DNA from: Micavibrio_A sp964423095
Lineage (GTDB): Bacteria; Pseudomonadota; Alphaproteobacteria; Micavibrionales; Micavibrionaceae
NCBI GenBank assembly: GCA_964423095.1
Contig: CAYRDI010000051.1
Span: 1-12,358, forward strand
Reading direction: 5' to 3'
Length of the DNA stretch: 12,358 nt
Shown here piece by piece: positions 1-5,748 of this stretch (position 1 is its first letter; the number at the start of each line of letters is the position of its first letter). A model generated the notes under the pieces. It worked only from the letters and a program-made list of their open reading frames with translations. It was not told the origin of the DNA and searched no databases. A program made the position numbers and the translations under genes.

Positions 1-2
1 CA

Positions 3-28
3 AAAAACCCGCCGGATGGCGGGTTTTT
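3..28. terminator. Bidirectional intrinsic terminator
   Basis: An 11-bp perfect stem (AAAAACCCGCC, loop GGAT, GGCGGGTTTTT) has a T-run on either strand. On the minus strand it lies 36 bases past the stop of the I78 lipoprotein gene and ends that transcript. It can also end a plus-strand gene coming from outside the window. Confidence 0.9.
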
Positions 29-64
29 CTTTTGTCCTTTATTCCATCCTACGCCCGCTGGAAC

Positions 65-487
65 TCAACCGCACCAAACACGGACAACCTTGCCATCGCT
101 GTGTTCAATATTGATGCGTTCGGGGTTGTGATCCATCGTCATCATGTCATCGGGTTTTAAAATGCGGTATGGCCGCCCCGTTTCCTTGATCGCGGCCTCG
201 TCCACCGGTTTGCCGATCCAGTCTTCAAAATCGCATGCGTTATCCACAAACACCTCCCGCGATGGCGGCGGCACATCGGAATGCACATCGCTCTGGTCGG
301 GAATATCCGTCATCTCCCCCGCCGCCTCGCCCACGGTTTGGGAGGATGGGGCCTCCACCGTTCCCGGGGCGGAAACGGCGGCTGGTTCCGGCGCGGACTT
401 CGTTTCCCCCGCAGGCGCATTGTCACAGGCGGACAGCAAGCTCAGGGCAAATACCAGCATACTCGGGGTCAGACGACATTGACGCAT
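65..487 (-). CDS. Lipoprotein with peptidase inhibitor I78 domain
   Basis: This is a 140-residue secreted lipoprotein. Residues 1-20 form a signal peptide ending in the lipobox LLSAC, so Cys21 should be lipidated and the protein membrane-anchored. Residues 22-80 are a low-complexity Ala/Pro/Ser/Glu linker. Residues 84-140 match the I78 inhibitor pattern known from family members: Cys85, Trp90-Ile-Gly, TMDHNPERINI near 117-127, and the terminal VWCG. Cys85 and Cys139 could form a disulfide. I78 proteins typically inhibit serine peptidases; the target here is unknown. The ATG at 487 follows a good ribosome binding site (GAGGGAG, 8 bases away). The gene diverges from lepA and ends before a terminator. 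I am confident of the domain by motif, less so of inhibitory activity. Confidence 0.85.
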   Translation of the reverse strand: MRQCRLTPSMLVFALSLLSACDNAPAGETKSAPEPAAVSAPGTVEAPSSQTVGEAAGEMTDIPDQSDVHSDVPPPSREVFVDNACDFEDWIGKPVDEAAIKETGRPYRILKPDDMMTMDHNPERINIEHSDGKVVRVWCG

Positions 488-561
488 CTTGGGGGCTCCC
501 TCTAGGTCTAAGACCCACTAAAAATAGGCCCCTTCCCGCGCCCCGTAAAGCCCCTTTCCCC

Positions 562-599
562 TTGCCCTTTGGGGCGGATTTACGTATCTTCCGCCCCCA
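562..599 (+). promoter_or_regulatory. Candidate lepA promoter with overlapping inverted repeat
   Basis: TTGCCC (562-567) and TATCTT (585-590) are separated by 17 bases, a fair sigma70-like pair. They would place the transcript start at about 597-599, on the lepA ATG. A 7-bp inverted repeat, GGGGCGG (571-577) and CCGCCCC (591-597), flanks the -10 element and could be an operator. If transcription starts further upstream it would instead be an RNA hairpin just before the start codon. No ribosome binding site is present. Confidence 0.4.
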
Positions 600-2419
600 T
601 GAGCCAACCTGTTACCAAACCATTGTCCCAAATCCGCAATTTCGCGATTATCGCCCATATCGACCACGGGAAATCCACGCTGGCCGACCGGTTGATCCAG
701 ACGTGCGGCGGGCTGGAAGCGCGGGAGATGACCGAACAGGTGCTCGACAACATGGACATCGAAAAAGAGCGCGGGATCACGATCAAGGCGCAAACCGTCC
801 GCCTCGCCTACACCGCCAAGGATGGAATCGAATACCAGCTCAATTTAATGGACACGCCGGGCCACGTGGATTTTGCGTATGAAGTCTCCCGCTCGCTTGC
901 GTCCTGTGAAGGTTCGATCCTTGTGGTGGACGCAAGTCAGGGGGTGGAGGCGCAAACGCTCGCCAATGTGTATCAGGCACTCGACAACAACCATGAAATC
1001 ATCCCCACGATCAACAAGATCGACCTGCCCGCCGCCGACCCCGAAAAAGCCAAACAACAGATCGAAGATGTGATCGGCCTTGATGCATCGGATGCCGTTC
1101 TGGTGAGCGGGAAAAGCGGTATCGGCATTCCGGATTTGCTCGAAGCCATCGTCACGCGCTTACCATCTCCCAAGGGCGATGTGAACGGCACGACGAAGGC
1201 CTTGCTGGTCGATAGCTGGTATGACTCCTACCTCGGCGTGGTGATCCTTGTCCGGGTCATCGACGGGTATTTGAAAAAGGGCCAGAAGATCCGGTTTATG
1301 AGCAACGGCCGCGCGCGCGAAATCGACCGCGTCGGGATGTTCACGCCGAAAAAGGTAGAGCTGCCCGCGCTCGGGCCCGGCGAAATGGGCTTTATCACGG
1401 CCTCCATCAAGGATATTTCGGATACGCTGGTCGGCGATACGATCACGGATGATAAAAATCCGGCCGCTGCGCCGCTCGCGGGGTTCAAACCATCGGTGCC
1501 GATGGTGTTCTGTTCCCTCTTCCCTGCGGACTCTTCCGAATTTGAAAAGCTGCGTGAAAGTATCGGCAAACTCAAACTCAATGATGCCGCGCTGCATTAC
1601 GAACCCGAAAACAGCCAAGCACTCGGCATGGGTTTCCGCTGCGGATTCCTCGGCCTCCTCCACATGGAGATCATTCAGGAAAGGCTGGACCGTGAATTCG
1701 ATCTGGACCTGATACCCACCGCGCCATCCGTGGTGTATAAGGTCACGCTCACCGATGGCACGGTGACGGAATTATATAACCCCGCCGATATGCCGGATGT
1801 CAGCCGCATCGCCAAAATCGAAGAACCGTTTATCAAGGCCACGATCATGACTCCCGATGAATATGTCGGCAGCCTGCTCCAGCTGTGTCAGGAACGGCGC
1901 GGCGTGCAGCAAGAGCTCACTTATGTGGGATCGCGCGCCATGCTGGTCTATAAACTCCCCTTGAACGAAGTGGTGTTTGATTTTTATGATCGTTTGAAAT
2001 CCATTTCCCGCGGCTATGCCTCGTTCGATTACGCGCTGGATACGTATGTCGAAGGCGACCTTGTCAAAATGGATGTGCTGGTCAATCAGGAACCCGTGGA
2101 CGCGCTGTCCATGATGGTGCACCGGTCACAGGCCGAACGCCGCGGCCGCGCGATGTGCGAACGGTTAAAAGAATTAATCCCGCGGCAGATGTTCAAAATC
2201 GCCATTCAGGCAGCGATCGGTGCAAAGGTGATCGCGCGTGAGGACATCAGCGCAATGCGCAAAGACGTGACCGCCAAATGTTACGGCGGGGATGCCACGC
2301 GTAAACGCAAACTTTTGGAAAAACAAAAGGAAGGGAAGAAAAAGATGCGCCAGTACGGCAACGTCGAAATCCCCCAATCCGCCTTTATCGCCGCCCTCAA
2401 AATGGGGGATGAGAAGTGA
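599..2419 (+). CDS. lepA: Elongation factor 4 (LepA), translational GTPase
   Basis: LepA/EF4 is a ribosome-binding GTPase linked to ribosome assembly and back-translocation, and can associate with the membrane. The 606-residue length is normal for the family. GTPase motifs are visible: G1 AHIDHGKST (19-27), G2 RGIT (58-61), G3 DTPGH (85-89), G4 NKID (139-142). G5 reads SGK in place of the common SAK. The LepA-specific C-terminal domain is intact, with KCYGGD, RKRKLLEKQKEGKKK and the ending GNVEIPQSAFIAALK. I chose the ATG at 599 because the family's conserved IRNFAIIAHIDHGKST begins 11 residues later; an in-frame TTG at 569 would add ten atypical residues. There is no Shine-Dalgarno sequence before 599, so the message may be leaderless. 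The stop codon forms part of a palindromic repeat. Often lepA is followed by lepB (signal peptidase), which is not the case here. Confidence 0.97.
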   Translation: MSQPVTKPLSQIRNFAIIAHIDHGKSTLADRLIQTCGGLEAREMTEQVLDNMDIEKERGITIKAQTVRLAYTAKDGIEYQLNLMDTPGHVDFAYEVSRSLASCEGSILVVDASQGVEAQTLANVYQALDNNHEIIPTINKIDLPAADPEKAKQQIEDVIGLDASDAVLVSGKSGIGIPDLLEAIVTRLPSPKGDVNGTTKALLVDSWYDSYLGVVILVRVIDGYLKKGQKIRFMSNGRAREIDRVGMFTPKKVELPALGPGEMGFITASIKDISDTLVGDTITDDKNPAAAPLAGFKPSVPMVFCSLFPADSSEFEKLRESIGKLKLNDAALHYEPENSQALGMGFRCGFLGLLHMEIIQERLDREFDLDLIPTAPSVVYKVTLTDGTVTELYNPADMPDVSRIAKIEEPFIKATIMTPDEYVGSLLQLCQERRGVQQELTYVGSRAMLVYKLPLNEVVFDFYDRLKSISRGYASFDYALDTYVEGDLVKMDVLVNQEPVDALSMMVHRSQAERRGRAMCERLKELIPRQMFKIAIQAAIGAKVIAREDISAMRKDVTAKCYGGDATRKRKLLEKQKEGKKKMRQYGNVEIPQSAFIAALKMGDEK

Positions 2420-2499
2420 CGGATTTGTTAGGCCTAAGGCCCTAGAAATCCGTCATCCCGTTGGCATTCGCAAAGCGAATACGCACGAACGGGATCCAG
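2417..2499. repeat. Interspersed palindromic repeat element, two stem-loops
   Basis: The first stem pairs TGACGGATTT (2417-2426) with AAATCCGTCA (2446-2455) and includes the lepA stop codon. Its loop holds the perfect palindrome TTAGGCCTAA (2428-2437). The second pairs ATCCCGTT (2455-2462) with AACGGGAT (2488-2495) and has an inner stem ATTCGC-AAA-GCGAAT (2466-2480). The outline GTCATCCCG...CGGGATCCAG resembles short palindromic repeats scattered through many proteobacterial genomes, including Rickettsiales. No T-run follows, so it is not a standard terminator, though the stems could stabilise the lepA 3' end. Only one copy lies in this window; dispersion is inferred. Confidence 0.65.
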
Positions 2500-2531
2500 A
2501 AAACCGATTGTCAGCTTTTCCTAAGTGTGCT

Positions 2532-2569
2532 TTTCTCTATTTGTAAAACCATAAATATAAATAGAGAGA
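2532..2569 (+). promoter_or_regulatory. Hairpin masking the ribosome binding site of the 2573 lipoprotein
   Basis: Bases 2534-2545 pair with 2556-2567 over 12 bp with one G-U pair, and 2532-2533 extend it against 2568-2569. The loop is 2546-2555. The right arm holds the AGAGAG ribosome binding site of the gene starting at 2573. The stem is AU-rich, so it could melt on warming or on ribosome or protein binding. It may equally be a DNA operator if transcription starts within it; I could not fix the promoter. Confidence 0.5.
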
Positions 2570-2572
2570 TTC

Positions 2573-2950
2573 ATGAAAAAGTTTATTCTTCTTGCCGCGA
2601 TTGCAGCCCTGCCCGCCTGTTCTTCCATCGTCGAAGGCACGTCACAGGAATTGGTCATCAACACTAACCCGCCCGGCGCGGATTGCGCGTTGATCCGCGA
2701 AGGGCAAGTGATCGGCCGAGTCACCGAGACACCCGGCGGGATCACGATCAAAAAATCCAAACACGACATCACGGTGGAATGTAAGAAAAAAGGGTATCAA
2801 ACCGCGACCTTCTTCAATAAATCCGATGTCGCGGGCGCAACAGTGGGTAACATCATCCTTGGCGGCGGTATCGGCTGGGCCATTGATTCCGCGAACGGCG
2901 CAGACAACAAATACACCACGCCGATGAATATCACGCTGAACAAAAAATAA
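2573..2950 (+). CDS. Small PEGA-like lipoprotein
   Basis: This 125-residue exported lipoprotein has a short signal peptide (1-15) ending in the lipobox LPAC, with Cys16 as the lipid site; Pro at -2 is slightly unusual. Residues 25-80 read like a PEGA-type beta domain: LVINTNPPGADCALIREGQVIGRV, a TPGGITIKK turn, then DITVECKKKGYQTAT. A glycine-rich segment, GNIILGGGIGWAIDSANGADNKY (about 92-114), could insert in or lie on a membrane. Proteins of this type are common in alphaproteobacteria and are usually annotated only as lipoproteins; no biochemical role is established that I know of. Cys38 and Cys70 could form a disulfide. The start ATG follows AGAGAG, which lies in a hairpin. The gene converges with the next one, with 13 bases between them. 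Confidence 0.85.
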   Translation: MKKFILLAAIAALPACSSIVEGTSQELVINTNPPGADCALIREGQVIGRVTETPGGITIKKSKHDITVECKKKGYQTATFFNKSDVAGATVGNIILGGGIGWAIDSANGADNKYTTPMNITLNKK

Positions 2951-2963
2951 GGGCGGGCTATCC

Positions 2964-3515
2964 CTAACTCCCCCACCGCAGCGCGGGGAGCGTGCGAACA
3001 GGCGTCGCGGTGGCGCGGAGGCTTTCGAGGCGCAGGATCATCCCGTTATACACCTCATCGGTCAACGTCATGGCCTTGTTGATGTAAAAATCGCCCTCCC
3101 CCTTCACCGGCGCGCCGTTCCACCAGCGTTCCACCTGCGCCAGCCTGTATGCCGGCGGGTCGAGCGGGCGCACGGTAAAGGCCGGAAATTTCAACGGCGG
3201 CAATAATTTTTCACAATCGACTATGAAACGGTTGCAATGCGCCATCCGGTCATACAACACAAGCGCGATCACCGCGCGGCGGACACTTCGGATATTGTCT
3301 TCGTTCACCATCTGCGTGGCCTCTACGGTTGCAATTTCACGAAGTTTGTATTCAAAGCTCGGCTCCGTTGCCGATAAAAAACTCCGCGTGTCGTCCCGCA
3401 TGTTTGGATCGGCGCGCAGCCATGCCCGCGCCTGTTCCAGTTTAAACCGGCTTTGCGTCACAAACCGCATGGTGGCTGCGGTCCGGAAATCCCGTTCGAT
3501 AACAATCGCACCCAT
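2964..3515 (-). CDS. Hypothetical protein, mostly helical
   Basis: I do not recognise this 183-residue protein. It has no signal peptide or membrane segment. The sequence suggests alpha helices over about residues 8-100 (for example RFKLEQARAWLRAD, then VRRAVIALVLYDRMAHCNRFIVDCEKLL), a proline-rich middle (LLPPLKFPAFTVRPLDPPAY), a WWNG motif near 131, and a C-terminal helical part ending in RWGS. The start is uncertain. The ATG at 3515 begins MGAIVIERDF and has AGGGG 13 bases upstream. A TTG at 3524 lies closer to that AGGGG, and a TTG at 3578 gives 204 residues. It stands alone, after the HU gene and its terminator, so it probably has its own promoter in 3516-3616. Confidence 0.65.
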   Translation of the reverse strand: MGAIVIERDFRTAATMRFVTQSRFKLEQARAWLRADPNMRDDTRSFLSATEPSFEYKLREIATVEATQMVNEDNIRSVRRAVIALVLYDRMAHCNRFIVDCEKLLPPLKFPAFTVRPLDPPAYRLAQVERWWNGAPVKGEGDFYINKAMTLTDEVYNGMILRLESLRATATPVRTLPALRWGS

Positions 3516-3616
3516 AATACCCAATAAACCCCTATCATACTTTTTAACACACACGGGGCCGATGGATGGCCTCCGCAAATTTTTCGAAAAACCCTATCAC
3601 ACGCAACGAAGACCGC

Positions 3617-3652
3617 AAAAAAGAAAAACCGCCCCTGCAGGCAGAGGCGGTT
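3617..3652 (-). terminator. Intrinsic terminator of the HU-like gene
   Basis: Read on the minus strand, AACCGCCTCTGC and GCAGGGGCGGTT form a 12-bp stem with one G-U pair and a CT loop. A T-rich tract (TTTTTCTTTTTT) follows. It lies 20 bases past the HU stop codon, between that gene and the unknown gene starting at 3515. The T-run exists only in minus orientation. Confidence 0.9.
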
Positions 3653-3672
3653 CTTAAGAAATTCGTTAACGA

Positions 3673-4104
3673 CTAGAGAACGGCTTTTTTCAGGTCTTTG
3701 GAGACGCGGAAAGCCACTTTCTTTTTGGCCGGGATTTTGATCGCTTCGCCGGTGGCCGGGTTGCGACCCATGCGAGCGGAGGTTTTCTTGACCATCAGGA
3801 TACCGAAGCCAGGAACGCGCACTTTCGCGCCGCGTTTGATGTGCTTGGTCATCTGGGCGATCAGGTCCGTCACAACGGCTTCCGTTTGTTTTTTGGGAAG
3901 CTGGTGCAGTTGGGACAGATCGTTCGCCAGTTGTTTCAGCGTTACAACGCTGCCCGTTGCAACGGAGACGAACTTGGCGGGTTTTGCAGGTGCTGCGGCT
4001 TTTTTGGCCGGTGCTTTTTTCGCTGCAGGCTTTTTGGCAGCGGCTTTTTTGGCCGGTGCTTTTTTCGCAGCTTTCGGTTTTGCTTTCGCTTTGGCTTTAG
4101 CCAT
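3673..4104 (-). CDS. HU-family DNA-binding protein with Lys/Ala/Pro-rich N-terminal tail
   Basis: This 143-residue protein combines two parts. Residues 1-43 are almost only Lys, Ala and Pro in AKKAPAKKAAAKK-like units, resembling histone H1 tails. Residues about 50-143 are an HU/IHF fold: VTLKQLANDLSQ helix, QTEAVVTDLIAQMTKHIKRG, the VRVPGFGILMVKK strand pair, the DNA-gripping arm with ARMGRNPATGEAIKIPAKKK, and the last helix FRVSKDLKKAVL. HU dimers bend and compact DNA; the tail likely adds non-specific charge binding. Usual HU proteins are about 90 residues. N-terminal basic extensions are known in Deinococcus HU, and C-terminal ones in mycobacteria. The ATG at 4104 has a good ribosome binding site (AGAAGGA). 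The tail contains a direct DNA repeat (3995-4023 and 4040-4068). The gene diverges from prmB and has its own terminator. Confidence 0.93.
   Translation of the reverse strand: MAKAKAKAKPKAAKKAPAKKAAAKKPAAKKAPAKKAAAPAKPAKFVSVATGSVVTLKQLANDLSQLHQLPKKQTEAVVTDLIAQMTKHIKRGAKVRVPGFGILMVKKTSARMGRNPATGEAIKIPAKKKVAFRVSKDLKKAVL
3995..4068. repeat. 29-bp direct repeat inside the HU tail coding region
   Basis: Bases 3995-4023 and 4040-4068 are identical over 29 bp, with starts 45 bp apart. They encode AKKAPAKKAA-like units in frame. Gain or loss of one 45-bp unit would change the tail by 15 residues without a frameshift. Confidence 0.9.
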
Positions 4105-4190
4105 CGTTTCGATCCTTCTAAAAGAGTTTCAAAGTATCGTTATCCTACGACTCCTTTTTAAAAACGCAATCGTGAAAATGCAAAAAACAC

Positions 4191-4219
4191 AATAAACACA
4201 GGAAAAAACGCATATTCAA
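4191..4219 (-). promoter_or_regulatory. Tentative promoter for the HU-like gene
   Basis: On the minus strand, TTGAAT (4219-4214) and TTTATT (4196-4191) are 17 bases apart, each matching four of six sigma70 consensus bases. This would give a leader of about 80 bases. The region is AT-rich and such matches arise easily, so this is a weak call. Confidence 0.25.
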
Positions 4220-4271
4220 GGTATCAAAAGTTGGGTAAGACACCAGAAAGCCTGTGTTTTCAGGCTTTTTT
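4194..4271 (+). promoter_or_regulatory. Putative prmB leader attenuator: terminator plus alternative antiterminator pairing
   Basis: AAAGCCTG (4247-4254), loop TGTTTT and CAGGCTTT (4261-4268) form an intrinsic terminator with a T-run to 4271, sixteen bases before the prmB ATG. AAACACAGG (4194-4202) is perfectly complementary over 9 bases to CCTGTGTTT (4251-4259), which includes the left arm and loop of that terminator. The two pairings exclude each other, as in transcription attenuators. There is no plus-strand gene between 2950 and this terminator, so it must serve a leader or a small RNA. No ligand or leader peptide is evident. Confidence 0.45.
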
Positions 4272-4286
4272 GTGGTACAAGAAGGC

Positions 4287-5219
4287 ATGAAACAACCTGT
4301 GCACAAACCGCCTTTTGCCCTTCCCGATGCCACCGGAATCGCATCCGAGCTTTACACCGTTTGCGATTTTGTTCGCTTTGCCGCATCATCCTTCACCGAA
4401 TCGGGGCTGACTTTCGGGCATGGGACGGACAATGCCTTTGACGAAGCGGTCTTCATGGTGCTCGAAGGGTTGCACCTTCCCATCGATACGCTCGACCCGT
4501 ACTGGAATGCCCGCCTGACGCTCGCCGAACGGGAAAGGCTGGCGGCCCTGATCATCGCGCGGATCGCCACACGAAAACCCGCCGCCTATTTGTTGAACAA
4601 GGCCTATATTCAGGGGCTTCCCTTTTATGTGGATGAACGGGTGATCGTCCCCCGCTCCTTCCTTGCCGAAATTCTGGGCCGTGACGATGGCTTTTCCCTG
4701 ATCGGAGATTATGCCGAAATCACCTCCGTCCTCGACCTTTGCACAGGGTCGGGCTGCCTTGCCATTCTGGCGGCGCGGCTTTTCCCGAATGCGCGGATAG
4801 ATGCGGTGGATTTATCGCCGGATGCGCTGGCCGTTGCCGAACGAAATGTGCGGGACCACGGGCTGGAAGACCGCATCACATTGTATCACGGCGATCTTTT
4901 CGCACCGTTGAAAGACAAACGCTATGATCTCATCATCACCAATCCGCCTTATGTGGATGCGGAAGGCATGGATCTGCTCACCCCCGAATACCGGCATGAA
5001 CCCATCATGGCCCTTGCCGCCGGTGATGACGGTCTGGATATCGTTCACAAGATTATCGCGCAAAGCCCTGCCCATCTGACGGAGCGCGGCGGCGTTCTTT
5101 GCGAGCTTGGGCGATGCGGCCCGGCGTTGGAAGCGACGTACCCCGACAGGCCGTTCCTATGGCTTGCGACCGAACAATCGAACGGTGAAGTTTTCTGGAT
5201 TGAAAAGAAAGATTTGTAA
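4287..5219 (+). CDS. prmB: Ribosomal protein L3 N5-glutamine methyltransferase PrmB
   Basis: PrmB methylates a glutamine side chain of 50S protein L3 using S-adenosylmethionine. The protein has 310 residues, the usual size. The N-terminal helical domain carries the family signature FGHGTDNAFDEAVFMVL (43-59) and RIATRKPAAYLLNKAYIQGLPFYVDERVIVPRS. The Rossmann-type domain has motif I DLCTGSGCLAI (150-160), the acidic residue in DAVDLSPDALAVAE, and the catalytic NPPY (219-222) followed by VDAEGMDLLTPEYRHEP. The LNKA and NPPYVDAE contexts distinguish it from PrmC, which modifies release factors. The ATG at 4287 is chosen because a GTG at 4254 lies inside the leader terminator; GAAGG sits just one base before the ATG, closer than usual. 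The gene follows a possible attenuator and converges with the 5229-5576 gene, nine bases apart. Confidence 0.95.
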   Translation: MKQPVHKPPFALPDATGIASELYTVCDFVRFAASSFTESGLTFGHGTDNAFDEAVFMVLEGLHLPIDTLDPYWNARLTLAERERLAALIIARIATRKPAAYLLNKAYIQGLPFYVDERVIVPRSFLAEILGRDDGFSLIGDYAEITSVLDLCTGSGCLAILAARLFPNARIDAVDLSPDALAVAERNVRDHGLEDRITLYHGDLFAPLKDKRYDLIITNPPYVDAEGMDLLTPEYRHEPIMALAAGDDGLDIVHKIIAQSPAHLTERGGVLCELGRCGPALEATYPDRPFLWLATEQSNGEVFWIEKKDL

Positions 5220-5228
5220 GGGGCCGCC

Positions 5229-5576
5229 CTAACGGATCATCTGCACACGCAGAGTCAGCGTATCCTTTGCCAGTTCCAGCGTCTTGTTCGCGCCCTTGGG
5301 CAAAGGAATACCGATGGTACGGCAATAAATCATCAGCGCCGCCACAACGAAATCGCGCGTGTAGCGCACGGCTTCGTTTGAGCTGCTGCGCTGCGTCTCA
5401 AGAACAAAATCAAGCTCCAGCGGGGATTCCATGTTCGCCTCAACGGCAACGATGTATCCGGCCGGAGGACGCGGCAATCCCTTTTGCCCGCAAAGCTGGT
5501 AAATCGCCTTGTAGGTTTCATCGTGATCGAAATAAATACGCCTGTCTTCACGTGGCATGATTTTGGTACGTTCCAT
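5229..5576 (-). CDS. Small conserved-looking hypothetical protein
   Basis: I do not recognise a named family for this 115-residue cytoplasmic protein. It has no signal peptide. The N-terminus (MPREDRRIYFDHDETYKAIYQLC, from residue 7) looks like a folded, constrained segment. A Pro-rich turn (LPRPPAGY), two likely strands around VAVEANMESPLELDFVLE, a helix RDFVVAALMIYCRTIG and the ending LPKGANKTLELAKDTLTLRVQMIR follow. The ATG at 5576 has AGAAGG directly against it, so the ATG six codons later (MPREDRR) is a plausible alternative. It diverges from the CheZ-like gene across 172 bases, which suggests shared regulation and perhaps a motility-related role; that is inference from position only. 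Confidence 0.75.
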   Translation of the reverse strand: MERTKIMPREDRRIYFDHDETYKAIYQLCGQKGLPRPPAGYIVAVEANMESPLELDFVLETQRSSSNEAVRYTRDFVVAALMIYCRTIGIPLPKGANKTLELAKDTLTLRVQMIR

Positions 5577-5593
5577 CCTTCTAATATGATACC

Positions 5594-5615
5594 TTGAAAC
5601 GGGATCGCGTTTCAA
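5594..5615. promoter_or_regulatory. Palindromic operator candidate between the 5576 gene and cheZ
   Basis: TTGAAACG (5594-5601) and CGTTTCAA (5608-5615) are perfect inverted arms around a centred GATC; only one base pair of the 22-bp symmetrical site mismatches (5602 and 5607). It lies 18 bases upstream of the minus-strand gene start and 134 upstream of the cheZ start. This geometry fits a dimeric repressor site. The rest of the 172-base gap is AT-rich without a convincing -35/-10 pair. Confidence 0.45.
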
Positions 5616-5748
5616 AATCACTATCCCGCAAAAACCTTTACAAATCATGAAGTTGGTAAATGAATTCTTAATTCGCCGGGAAGAAAGTTTTAACCAATTC
5701 CCGCTACGATAAGAAGAATTTATTGTTCTGCACAAAGGGCTTTCTTTC

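Noticed and set aside
505..515. Palindrome GGTCT-A-AGACC upstream of the I78 gene
   Set aside because: It is a short 5-bp arm site with no promoter context I can support; too weak for an operator call.
235..882. 215-codon plus-strand frame across the I78 gene and the lepA start
   Set aside because: It overlaps two supported genes and has low-complexity Pro/Arg composition typical of an off-frame shadow.
4128..5598. Recurring GATAC(C/T)TTGAA words at 4128-4138, 4215-4225 (both minus) and 5588-5598 (plus)
   Set aside because: Dozens of 11-base matches are expected by chance in 12 kb, and spacing and orientation to genes differ. A genome-wide motif search would be needed.
5668..5693. Two TTAA words as a CtrA site upstream of cheZ
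   Set aside because: They are 18 bases apart, whereas the CtrA site needs TTAA-N7-TTAA(C).
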